Shown piece after piece: positions 1 through 7,488 of a stretch of 33,177 nucleotides of DNA. Position 1 is the first letter of the stretch, and every line of letters starts with the position of its first letter. The notes under the pieces were generated by a model. The model worked only from the letters and a program-made list of their open reading frames with translations, made no database searches and had not been told where the DNA came from. A program made the translations under genes and the position numbers. Source of the stretch: Chloroflexota bacterium (GTDB taxonomy: Bacteria > Chloroflexota > Dehalococcoidia > UBA2979). The stretch is from the NCBI GenBank assembly GCA_027592645.1, contig JAQCKI010000011.1, positions 1 through 33,177 on the forward strand. The letters are read 5' to 3'.

Positions 1-563
1 GGTGCCGCGAACGGGCGCGGCTGGCCCTCGGCCGGCTCCACATCGAACGCGCGGAGGGTGAACGCCACCGTCGTGTAGAAGCCTATCGTGCCGCAGAGTT
101 CCACCAACCCGCGCTCACCGAACTCGGCGATCGCGCGGTCGTAGAGGGCGCTCGACAGCGCCTTGCCATCGAGTAGCGCGCGGCAGACGTCGTACGCCAC
201 GTTGATGTCGTTGCGGTCCGAGGACGGCTTCTTGCCGGCCATCAGTTCGTCCATCACGGCCTGCGGGATGCCGTACTCCACGGCGCGCGGGCCGTGTGCG
301 TTCCACTCGTAGTTCGACTGCCAGTGGACGGATGCAATATCGATCGCGAACTCGACGATTCCCCGGTCGAGCGAGGTGCGCTCCCAGAGGAACCCGCCGA
401 AGCGCCGCATCTGGTTCGACATCTCCGGGCTGCGGAGCCAGGTATCGAACGGCCCGCCGATCTGGCCGTCCGCCTGAGGCTTCCGCCAGCGGGCGAGGCT
501 CTCCCACTCCGTGCGCACCTCGGGCGTCATTTCGTCATCGGGGATCGGGCGCAGGCGTGACAT
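1..563 (-). CDS. Carboxymuconolactone decarboxylase (CMD) family protein, partial at 3' end
   Basis: The reading frame starts at an ATG (563) preceded by a clear AAAGGAG ribosome site and runs off the window edge after 187 codons. It was read directly from the minus strand. The centre has the pattern of the CMD/AhpD-like fold: an alpha-helical block with H80, then Y85-E86-W87 and H90, followed by a conserved GIP turn. The CxxC redox pair of true AhpD peroxidases is absent (the only cysteines are C127 and C157), so peroxidase activity is unlikely; a decarboxylase-type or unknown small-molecule role is more probable. It diverges from the mobB-like gene across a 70-base gap. Family assignment is fairly sure, substrate unknown. 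Confidence 0.75.
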   Translation of the reverse strand, partial: MSRLRPIPDDEMTPEVRTEWESLARWRKPQADGQIGGPFDTWLRSPEMSNQMRRFGGFLWERTSLDRGIVEFAIDIASVHWQSNYEWNAHGPRAVEYGIPQAVMDELMAGKKPSSDRNDINVAYDVCRALLDGKALSSALYDRAIAEFGERGLVELCGTIGFYTTVAFTLRAFDVEPAEGQPRPFAA

Positions 564-611
564 ACGGGCTCCTTTCGGCCGGGAAGAGCCGCATCCTAAC
601 CGCTCGCCACA

Positions 612-629
612 CGATCCCCCATAGGATCG
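612..629 (+). promoter_or_regulatory. 6-N6-6 dyad overlapping a -10 box upstream of the mobB-like gene
   Basis: CGATCC (612-617) and GGATCG (624-629) form a perfect inverted repeat with a six-base spacer. A TAGGAT box (622-627) lies across the right half and ends six bases before the ATG at 634, where a leaderless transcript would begin. There is no convincing -35. The dyad lies between two divergent genes, so a repressor bound here could affect both. Promoter role is inferred from position. Confidence 0.4.
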
Positions 630-633
630 AGGC

Positions 634-1164
634 ATGACGCCACCTGTCCTCCGCGTGGTGGGGCCGCCCGGCTCCGGTAAGTCGCTCCTGATCACCTCGC
701 TGGTCGAGGCGCTGAGGGTGCGCGGCTACCGCGTCGCCACCGCCGTCCGCCGCGACGAGCGCGTGACCGTGGTGATCCTGTCGCACGGCGGCCGCGTCAC
801 CCTCGAACGGCCGCTGGCGCTCGATGCGCTGCTCGGTGTGATCGCAGGCGTCGACCCGTCGATCCACCTCGTGCTCGCCGAGGGGTACGAGGACGCCGGT
901 CTCCCGGCGGTCGAACTGCGCCCGCCCGGTGCGGTGCCGATGCTGGCGGGGGCCGACCTCTTCGCCGTCGTGGACAGCGAGGAGTTCGCGGCCACGTTCG
1001 CGCGCTCCGGCCCCGGCGAGACGAACGGCCTCGCCGAGCGCGTGGAGCGCGAGGTGCTGGGATTGCTCGGGAGTTCAGCGGAGGTGCCAGCGGCAGAGGC
1101 CGCGGCGACGGGTCGCCTAGGGGCGCTCGGACGGCTGGCGGCGCGCCTGCGGGGGAAGTCCTAG
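634..1164 (+). CDS. mobB: MobB-like P-loop NTPase (molybdopterin-guanine dinucleotide adapter family)
   Basis: The 176-residue protein begins with a Walker A loop (G10-PPGSGKS17) after a short beta strand. An LAEGYED segment (81-87) and a P-x-V-E-L strand (91-95) match the 'EG(F/Y)...P.iE' part of MobB proteins, which bind GTP and assist attachment of the nucleotide to molybdenum cofactor. The His/Asp-rich switch segment usual in MobB is reduced to S-H-G-G (50-53), so nucleotide handling may differ. No other molybdenum-cofactor gene is nearby. The start has a TAnnnT box six bases upstream and no usable ribosome site, suggesting a leaderless message. It ends against the convergent acylphosphatase gene, sharing the CTAG at 1161-1164. 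Another small GTPase adapter is the alternative. Confidence 0.65.
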   Translation: MTPPVLRVVGPPGSGKSLLITSLVEALRVRGYRVATAVRRDERVTVVILSHGGRVTLERPLALDALLGVIAGVDPSIHLVLAEGYEDAGLPAVELRPPGAVPMLAGADLFAVVDSEEFAATFARSGPGETNGLAERVEREVLGLLGSSAEVPAAEAAATGRLGALGRLAARLRGKS

Positions 1165-1451
1165 ATCACCGACTCGAAGCCCTGGTAGGTGCCCGTGGGA
1201 TCCTCCCAGCGGTACGTCACATCGCGCACCATCGCCATCGTCGAGCCCTCGCGCAGCCGCTCGATGAAGCGGCGCAGGGTGGCCTCTTCGCCCTCGGCGA
1301 CCACCTGCACGCGCCCGTCATCGAGGTTTTTCGCGAAGCCGGTGATGTTCATACGCATCGCCTCGTCCGCGCAGAAGGCGCGGTAGCCGACGCCCTGCAC
1401 GCGCCCTCGGGCGTGCGCCACGATCTGGCGCTGGCGACGCCCGGCGACCAT
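1161..1451 (-). CDS. acyP: Acylphosphatase
   Basis: This small cytosolic enzyme hydrolyses acyl-phosphates to a carboxylate and phosphate. The 96-residue length is normal for the family. The phosphate-binding loop GRVQGVGYR (16-24) supplies R24, and K41-N42-L-D-D-G-R-V carries the second catalytic residue N42, so both active-site residues are present. The gene is last in the minus-strand operon, starting three bases after the aroK-aroB stop (TAG then ATG), which indicates co-transcription and probably translational coupling. Its stop codon lies in the palindrome CTAG shared with the convergent mobB-like gene. Very confident in the family; the physiological substrate is unknown as for most bacterial acylphosphatases. 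Confidence 0.93.
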   Translation of the reverse strand: MVAGRRQRQIVAHARGRVQGVGYRAFCADEAMRMNITGFAKNLDDGRVQVVAEGEEATLRRFIERLREGSTMAMVRDVTYRWEDPTGTYQGFESVI

Positions 1452-1454
1452 CGC

Positions 1455-3164
1455 CTAGCCCCGCACGAGCGAGGCGACGGTGCGCGCGACGAGTTCGCCG
1501 GAGACATCGCCGCGCACCACCGCGCGCCCGAGGCCCTCCAGCAGCACGAAGCGGAGGCGCCCCTGCTCCACCTTCTTGTCGCGCGTCATCGCGTCCATGA
1601 TTACGGTCGTGTTCACATCGGGCGCCACGAGCGGCAGGCCGAACGACCGCAGCAGGTCCCCCTGCCGGTCGACGAGCGCCTGGTCGATCAGACCCATGGC
1701 CTGCGAGATCTTCGCGGCGCCCATCATGCCCACCGAGACGGCCTCGCCGTGCATGTAGTCGCGATAGCCAGTCGCCTGCTCGATGCCATGTCCGATGGTG
1801 TGGCCGTAGTTCAGGATCGCGCGGATCCCCTGCTCCTTTGGGTCGCTGGAGACGATCAGCGCCTTCAGCCGCGACGAACGCGCGACGACTTCCGTGACGA
1901 GATCCCAGTCCGGCGACGTGGAGGAGAGGCCTGCGGCGTTCTCTTCGAGCACCTTCAGCAACGCCGGGTCCAGGATCAGCGCGTGTTTGATGACCTCCGC
2001 GAAGCCCTCGATGTACGAGCGGCGTGGCAGCGTCCTCAGCACGTCAATGTCGCTGATCACAGCGGCGGGCTGGTGGAACGCGCCGACGAGGTTCTTGCCC
2101 TGCGGCAGGTCCACCGCGGCCTTGCCGCCGATCGCCGCGTCGTTCATCGCCAGCACGGAGGTCGGCAACTGCACAATCGCCATGCCGCGCAGGTACGTCG
2201 CGGCGACGTACGCGGCGAGGTCGCACACGACGCCGCCGCCCAGCGCCACGATCACGTCGCGCCGCTCGGCCTTCTCGGCGGCCAGCCAGGCGTACAACTC
2301 GGCGGCGACGCGCTGTGTCTTGGACTGCTCGCCAGCCGGGATGACGTACGAGGCACCGGGGATGCCCGCGGCGTCCAGCGCCTGCGCCACGGTCTGACCA
2401 TGCTGCTCGACCACGCGGTCGTCGGAGATCAGGAAGACCCGACGGCCGTCCAGTCCGATCTGGCGCAAACGATCACCCAGCCGCCCGAGTTCCCCCGTAC
2501 CGACCCAGATCGGGTACTTCTGGTCGCCGGTGTCGACGATCGCGGCCGGGCCACGCGCCGGCTGCGCGGCACCGAGGCGATCCAGGCGCCGAGTGTTGCC
2601 GGCAATCGCGCCGGACTCGGTCACCCACGCGCGGATGATGCGCGCCACGGCCGCCTCGGTCGTCTGCGCTGCGGCCTCCGGCGAGCCCTGCACGGGCACC
2701 CAGAGGTCGGCATGCAGATAGAACGGCCGGCGTTCCTGGTTCAGCGTCTCAAGGCGTGCATCGATGTCGTCACCCAGCAGCGGGCGGATCGCCCCGTCCG
2801 GGTTGGCACGCAGGCGTCGTGCAATCTCGGTGGTGGTCGCGTCCAGATAGCAGATGAAGCCGCGTTCACCCAGCGCACGCCGGTTCGCGGCACGCTGGAA
2901 GGCGCCGCCACCGGTGGCGAGGACCGCGGGCGCCTGCTTCACGGCCTCCGCAATCACGAGTTGCTCGATCTCGCGGAATGCGGGCTCCCCCTTCTCCACG
3001 ATCAGATCGGCGGGCGTCTTGCCCTCGCGCGCGGTGACCAGGTCATCGGTGTCGATGAGCGGCCACCCGAGGCGCTTCGCGAGCGCACCACCGACGGAGG
3101 ACTTGCCAACGCCAGACAGACCGACCAAGACGATCTGCTGTACGGGTGACGTGGTGTCGCTCAT
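1455..3164 (-). CDS. aroKB: Bifunctional shikimate kinase / 3-dehydroquinate synthase
   Basis: One 569-residue chain joins two shikimate-pathway enzymes. Residues 1-175 are shikimate kinase: Walker A G15-LSGVGKS22, the D38-T-D40 substrate motif, R64 and a G85-G-G loop. From about residue 205 it is 3-dehydroquinate synthase, with NAD-loop GGGVVCD and the zinc ligands in EGFAEVIKH, NYGHTIGHG and MHGEAVS. The usual 'AQVDSxxGGKT' segment reads AMNDAAIGGKA, so some active-site neighbours differ while the metal ligands stay. Such AroK-AroB fusions are known, for example in Thermotoga maritima. Its ATG overlaps the aroC stop (ATGA), and acyP follows after three bases. It catalyses the second and fifth steps towards chorismate. 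Confidence 0.96.
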   Translation of the reverse strand: MSDTTSPVQQIVLVGLSGVGKSSVGGALAKRLGWPLIDTDDLVTAREGKTPADLIVEKGEPAFREIEQLVIAEAVKQAPAVLATGGGAFQRAANRRALGERGFICYLDATTTEIARRLRANPDGAIRPLLGDDIDARLETLNQERRPFYLHADLWVPVQGSPEAAAQTTEAAVARIIRAWVTESGAIAGNTRRLDRLGAAQPARGPAAIVDTGDQKYPIWVGTGELGRLGDRLRQIGLDGRRVFLISDDRVVEQHGQTVAQALDAAGIPGASYVIPAGEQSKTQRVAAELYAWLAAEKAERRDVIVALGGGVVCDLAAYVAATYLRGMAIVQLPTSVLAMNDAAIGGKAAVDLPQGKNLVGAFHQPAAVISDIDVLRTLPRRSYIEGFAEVIKHALILDPALLKVLEENAAGLSSTSPDWDLVTEVVARSSRLKALIVSSDPKEQGIRAILNYGHTIGHGIEQATGYRDYMHGEAVSVGMMGAAKISQAMGLIDQALVDRQGDLLRSFGLPLVAPDVNTTVIMDAMTRDKKVEQGRLRFVLLEGLGRAVVRGDVSGELVARTVASLVRG

Positions 3165-4342
3165 GCGCGCGGCTCGCGCGGGCCCACGGTCGCCTGGAAC
3201 GCCTCGAAGTTGCGGCGCAGTTCATCGGCGTGGTCGCCGCCGAACTTCTCCAGCACGGCGTCCGCCAGCACAATCGCCAGCATCGCCTCGCCGATGACGC
3301 CGGCCGCCGGAACGACCGCCACGTCTGAGCGTTCGTAGAACGACATGGTTTCCTCGCCGGTGAGCAGGTCAGCGGTGGGGAGGCGTTGTGGCACCGTGGA
3401 GATCGGCTTCAGGAAGCCGCGCACCACGATGTCCTCGCTATTGGAGATGCCCGCCTCCAGGCCGCCGGCACGGTTCGTGGCGCGTTCCCACGGGCGCTCC
3501 GCCCACTTGGAGGCGGGCAGGATTACGTCCTGCACCTGCGAGCCCGGCTTCGCGGCGTTGGCGACGCCGTCGCCAATCTCCACGGCCTTGATCGCGTTGA
3601 TCGACATGATCGCCTGTGCGATCCGGCCGTCCAGTTTCCGATCCCAGTGCACGTGGCTACCGAGGCCAAACGGAACGTGGGTCGCGCGCACCTCGAACAC
3701 CCCGCCAATGGTGTCCAGCGCGTCCTTGATGCGGTCGACCTCGGCGATCATCGCCGCCTCGGCGACGGGGTCGGCCACGCGCATCGGCGAGGCGTCCACG
3801 GCCTCCCAGTCGATGTGGGCCGGCGGGTTGGCGCGCACCTCGCCCACCTGAAGCGTGTGCGAGTGGATCTCGATGCCAATGACGCGGCAGATGGCGCGCG
3901 CAATCGCGCCCACGGCCACGCGTGCCGCCGTCTCTCTCGCGCTCGACCGTTCGAGGATCGGTCGGACGTCGTCGAAACCGTACTTCTGGGTGCCCGCGAG
4001 GTCTGCGTGGCCAGGGCGGAGCAGCGTGACGCGCTCCACCTCCGCCTCCACGGGATCCACGGACATGCGGACGCGCCAGTTCTGGTTCTCCCAGTCCTTG
4101 TTGACCATGTGCAGACCGATGGGTGACCCCATCGTCAGGCCGTGGCGGACGCCGGAGACGATCTCCGCCACGTCCGTCTCGATCTGCTGGCGCTTGCCGC
4201 GGCCGTAGCCACCCTGCCGCCGGCGGAGGTCCTCCACGATCAGTTGCTCAGACATCGGAATGCCGGCGGGGATGCCCTCCACGATGGAGAGGAGGCCCTT
4301 GCCGTGCGATTCGCCGGAGGTGAGCCAGCGGAACTGTGTCAT
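3161..4342 (-). CDS. aroC: Chorismate synthase
   Basis: This enzyme uses reduced FMN to convert EPSP to chorismate, the last shikimate-pathway step. The 393-residue length is typical. Family signatures are present in order: GESHG near the N terminus, RPGHADLAGTQKYG, ERSSARETAARVAVGA, GDGVANA, and near the C terminus RSDVAVVPAAGVIGEAMLA. The start ATG overlaps by one base the stop of the preceding unknown gene (TGATG), and its stop overlaps the aroKB start (ATGA). This gives tight translational coupling within the minus-strand operon. Confidence 0.98.
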   Translation of the reverse strand: MTQFRWLTSGESHGKGLLSIVEGIPAGIPMSEQLIVEDLRRRQGGYGRGKRQQIETDVAEIVSGVRHGLTMGSPIGLHMVNKDWENQNWRVRMSVDPVEAEVERVTLLRPGHADLAGTQKYGFDDVRPILERSSARETAARVAVGAIARAICRVIGIEIHSHTLQVGEVRANPPAHIDWEAVDASPMRVADPVAEAAMIAEVDRIKDALDTIGGVFEVRATHVPFGLGSHVHWDRKLDGRIAQAIMSINAIKAVEIGDGVANAAKPGSQVQDVILPASKWAERPWERATNRAGGLEAGISNSEDIVVRGFLKPISTVPQRLPTADLLTGEETMSFYERSDVAVVPAAGVIGEAMLAIVLADAVLEKFGGDHADELRRNFEAFQATVGPREPRA

Positions 4343-5028
4343 CAGCGTCCGTCCTTCGTTCCGTCTGTGTGCCGTCCGCTGCGCAGTGCTTCGTGCGCTT
4401 CAGCCTCTGCGGCCGCATCTTCCACGGTGATCAACGCATCGATATCCGGGTCGGGCCAGCGCCCGCCCTCCGCTTCTCGGGTCGCCCACTCGCCGAGGAT
4501 CTCCTCCGCCGTGCCGTGATCCCAGTCGGCGTAGGACGCCACGTCGCGCCCCGTCCGGGTCGTCAGCAGGCAGCGCGTGGTGACGGTGCCGTCCTGGTCG
4601 CGGAACTCGGTCAGCACGTCCACCTGGACAGCCTGGAATGAGACATACGGCGCCTCGTACAGCAGGCGCTCCACCATGCGCACGGCGGCCCGGCGGGCGA
4701 CCTCCTGGGCAGATTGAACCTCCACCCGCTGGCCTTCTACCACCTGCACGTCCGGTTCGGCGAGCAAGGAGACACGAATGTGGCGGTGGTTGGCTGCCAC
4801 GGGGCTGGCCGTGTGCAGTGCGCGCCAGTCCGCCGGCGGCATGCCACGTGCCGGCCGGGCGCGCCGCCAGTCCTCGAACGTGGCGTCTAGCAGCTGCATC
4901 AGCGCGCCACGGTCTCCCCCCGCGATGCTCTTCCGCCATGCACGCGCGGCCGAGCGCGCCTGGAACACCATCACGCCCACGATCAGGAAGATCGCCAGGC
5001 AGGCAAAGATGGCGTGTCCCAGGCCCAT
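4342..5028 (-). CDS. Uncharacterised membrane-anchored protein between aroE and aroC
   Basis: I do not recognise a family. I place the start at the ATG at 5028 because GGAGAG lies six bases upstream and the frame then opens directly with a hydrophobic segment (residues 4-22, rich in I, V, F and A). That is a single N-terminal membrane anchor with the remaining ~200 residues probably soluble. This part has a basic stretch after the anchor, a central mixed alpha/beta region, and a very acidic, alanine-rich end. The open frame extends further upstream, but that part lacks a ribosome site. It sits 55 bases after aroE and overlaps aroC by one base, so it is co-expressed with the shikimate genes. 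Function unknown. Confidence 0.75.
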   Translation of the reverse strand: MGLGHAIFACLAIFLIVGVMVFQARSAARAWRKSIAGGDRGALMQLLDATFEDWRRARPARGMPPADWRALHTASPVAANHRHIRVSLLAEPDVQVVEGQRVEVQSAQEVARRAAVRMVERLLYEAPYVSFQAVQVDVLTEFRDQDGTVTTRCLLTTRTGRDVASYADWDHGTAEEILGEWATREAEGGRWPDPDIDALITVEDAAAEAEAHEALRSGRHTDGTKDGR

Positions 5029-5083
5029 GTGCTCTCCGACTCCCCAGCGCGGGGCGATCCTCAGTTTCGGCGGTGGCGGTGCT

Positions 5084-5962
5084 TCACGTCGAGTGCTGGC
5101 GCTCCGCAAGCGCGCGCCGGGCCTCCGCGAACATCACATCGACCGGTGGCTCCATACCCGTCCAGAGGCGGAACGACTCCGCGCCCTGGTGGACGAGCAT
5201 CGAAAGCCCGCCCACCGGCTGGGCGCCGGCCGCCTCCGCCGCGGCGAGGAATGGCGTCTGCTCCGGCACGTACACGAGGTCGAAGGCGACCTGTCCAGGC
5301 CGGAACCACTCGGCTGGCACGGGCGACTCCCCCTCGGCCGGCCCGTGCGCCATCCCGACCGATGTGGACTGCACCACCACGTCTGCCGTGCGGATCGAGG
5401 ACGCGAACGTCCCATCGGACGCATCGAGCGGCGCGTACCGCATGTCGAGATCGCCGCCGCCGAGGTCGAGGAGTGCGGCGGCACGGCCGGGCGTGCGATT
5501 CACGATGGTCAGACGCTCGATGCCTGCCGACCGCATCGCGACGACCACCGCGCGCGCGGCACCCCCGGCGCCGATCAGCGTGACGCGTTTGCCCTGCAAC
5601 TCCACACCTGCGGCCTCCAGCGAACGCACGATGCCAGCCACATCGGTGTTCGTCGCCTCCAGCGCCCCGCCGCGGTTCACGATGGTGTTCACGGCGCCGA
5701 CCCGTTCCGCGAGCGCATCCGGGCGGTCGACGAACCGCATGATCTCGACCTTGTGCGGCACCGTCACGTTTGCTCCCAGCAGGTCGCCGGAGCGCAGGCG
5801 CTCCACGGCGATCGAGAGTTCCTCCGGCGGCACGTCCCACGCCTCGTACCGCGCGTCGACACCGAGCGCATCGAGCGCCGCCTGCTGGAAGCGCGGCGAG
5901 AGCGAGTGCGCCACGGGGTGCCCGATCAGCGCGATCGTGCGCGTACGGCCGGATGGGGTCAC
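5084..5962 (-). CDS. aroE: Shikimate dehydrogenase (NADP+)
   Basis: AroE reduces 3-dehydroshikimate to shikimate with NADPH. Counting from a GTG start at 5962 the protein has 292 residues, near the usual size. Substrate-binding S20-L-S-P and the catalytic lysine in N65-VTVPHK71 are present, as is D107 in N-T-D. The dinucleotide loop GAGGAARA (131-138) and the N-R-T NADP specificity motif follow. The GTG lies ten bases after the mltG stop. The frame is open further upstream into mltG, with an in-frame ATG, but the homologous N terminus begins near the GTG. No good ribosome site is seen, so translation probably depends on coupling to mltG. Confidence 0.95.
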   Translation of the reverse strand: MTPSGRTRTIALIGHPVAHSLSPRFQQAALDALGVDARYEAWDVPPEELSIAVERLRSGDLLGANVTVPHKVEIMRFVDRPDALAERVGAVNTIVNRGGALEATNTDVAGIVRSLEAAGVELQGKRVTLIGAGGAARAVVVAMRSAGIERLTIVNRTPGRAAALLDLGGGDLDMRYAPLDASDGTFASSIRTADVVVQSTSVGMAHGPAEGESPVPAEWFRPGQVAFDLVYVPEQTPFLAAAEAAGAQPVGGLSMLVHQGAESFRLWTGMEPPVDVMFAEARRALAERQHST

Positions 5963-5972
5963 GGGGTCACCG

Positions 5973-7067
5973 TCAATTGCCGCAGTCGGAGGCGCGGAAG
6001 ATTTCCACGTTCGCATTGTGTTGATCCAGCGTCTCCGCGAAGAGATGGCGACCATCACATGCCGGCGAGGCAACGAAGTAGAACAGTGCGCTGGAGGCGG
6101 GGCGGATCGTCGCGCGGATCGAGTCGATATCCGGGTTCGCGATCGGGCCGGGCATCAGGCCGGGGTACAGGTAGGTATTGTATGGGGAGTCGTACGCCAG
6201 GTCGTCCAGCGTTAGTTCCGACTTCCACCAACTGTAGAGCAGGACCGACCCCTGGCCGTTGACGGGACCGAGAGAGATTGCGAACTGCACGGTGGGGTCG
6301 GCCTGTAGCGCCCAGCCGTCGGCGAGCCGGTTCCGGAAGACGGCCGCGACCTCTGGCTTTTCCTCGGGATGCACCGCCTCGCGCTCCACGACCGAAGCGA
6401 GCGTCAGCACCTCGTACAGCGACCAGCCCTGGTCGGCCGCCTCCTGGATCAGGTCGGGCGTCACCTGCGCCTCGAAGCGGTCAAGCATCGCCTCCAGCAG
6501 GCTGGCGGCCGTGGTGTCCTCCTCGAGTTCGTAGGTGTCAGGCAGGAGATAGCCCAGCAGGTCGCCACCCTCCATGAACTCGCGCGGGACAGCATTGGCC
6601 ACGGCGGCGTTCCATTGGGCCGCCGTGAAGATCCGCGCGCGCTCCAGGATCTCGCCGATCTCTTCGGTGCGCAGCCCGGCGCGGAACGTGATCCGCTCGA
6701 TGCGGTCCGGACCGGCGCGCAGGCGTCGCAGAATCTCGGCGGGCGGGGTGTTGAGCGCGAAGTCGTATCGACCGGCGGAGAGTTCGCTCCCGACCCCGGT
6801 GTAGAGGAGCCAGGTGCGCAGCGCTTCCCGATCCTCCGCGACACCGGCGCCGTAGAGGAGGTCCAGGATGCGGTCGGAGGACGCGCCTTCCGGGATGTCG
6901 ACGCGGACGGTGCCCTCCATCGGCGGCGCCGGTGCGGCGCCCGCCTCGATGCTCGCGGCGAGGGCCACCGGCACACCGGTGAGGCGCGCACCCGCGACGA
7001 CGCCCACGATCAGCGCCCACGCCGCAACGGCGAGTGTTGCGATGGTCAGGGGGTCACGGATGCGCAT
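5973..7067 (-). CDS. mltG: Endolytic murein transglycosylase MltG
   Basis: MltG is an inner-membrane lytic transglycosylase that cuts growing peptidoglycan strands. I chose the ATG at 7067 because GGAGG lies nine bases before it; this gives 364 residues and a 14-base overlap with ruvX. A basic start is followed by a membrane helix (about 8-29). The YceG fold then shows L175-P-D-T-Y179 and the catalytic glutamate E228 in A-S-V-V-E-R-E, followed by a conserved FRNRL and Q-x-D-P-T-V-Q. An upstream ATG at 7097 would add a more basic tail but has no ribosome site. Its presence implies that the organism makes peptidoglycan. Confidence 0.95.
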   Translation of the reverse strand: MRIRDPLTIATLAVAAWALIVGVVAGARLTGVPVALAASIEAGAAPAPPMEGTVRVDIPEGASSDRILDLLYGAGVAEDREALRTWLLYTGVGSELSAGRYDFALNTPPAEILRRLRAGPDRIERITFRAGLRTEEIGEILERARIFTAAQWNAAVANAVPREFMEGGDLLGYLLPDTYELEEDTTAASLLEAMLDRFEAQVTPDLIQEAADQGWSLYEVLTLASVVEREAVHPEEKPEVAAVFRNRLADGWALQADPTVQFAISLGPVNGQGSVLLYSWWKSELTLDDLAYDSPYNTYLYPGLMPGPIANPDIDSIRATIRPASSALFYFVASPACDGRHLFAETLDQHNANVEIFRASDCGN

Positions 7068-7488
7068 CCGGCGCGTCCTCCGTCGTCGGGTGCTCATGGC
7101 CGCCAGTGCGACGGTCCAGAAACTGCTGCAGCATGATCGAAGCGGCCAGGTCATCACTCGGGCGGCTTCGACCGCCCAGCCGCTCCGCCTCGTGCGAGGT
7201 GTACGCCTCGTCTTCGTATTCTACCGGGAGTCCCAGCGATCGCCGCAGGCGCTCGCCCAGGCGTCGCGCCGTGCGTGCGGCGTCGCCTTCGTTACCCGAG
7301 GGTAACCGCGCGATCCCGACCACGATGCCCTCGATGCCTTCGCGCTCCACAATGGCGCGGATCGCCGGGAAGGCGGCGCTCGCCGTCACGATCTCCAGCG
7401 GGATGCTGTAGCGCCCATCCGGATCGGAGACCGCCAGCCCCACACGCGCCAGCCCTGGGTCCACCCCCAGCCAGCGCCCTCCGGTCAT
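7054..7488 (-). CDS. ruvX: RuvX/YqgF family RNase H-fold nuclease
   Basis: The 144-residue protein belongs to the YqgF family, implicated in 16S rRNA 5' maturation and described as a putative Holliday junction resolvase. The RNase H-type motifs appear in order: LGVDPGLARVGLAVSD (7-22) with the first catalytic aspartate, V-V-G-I-A-R-L-P, a D-E-A-Y-T-S in place of the common DERLTS, and D-D-L-A-A-S near the C terminus with the last acid. The ATG at 7488 overlaps the stop of the upstream gene (ATGA), which decides the start over an upstream in-frame Met. Linkage to mltG and alaS is seen in many bacteria. Confidence 0.92.
   Translation of the reverse strand: MTGGRWLGVDPGLARVGLAVSDPDGRYSIPLEIVTASAAFPAIRAIVEREGIEGIVVGIARLPSGNEGDAARTARRLGERLRRSLGLPVEYEDEAYTSHEAERLGGRSRPSDDLAASIMLQQFLDRRTGGHEHPTTEDAPDAHP

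Noticed and set aside
1413-3149. Long plus-strand open frame opposite aroKB
   Set aside because: Shadow of the aroK-aroB gene; no recognisable protein.
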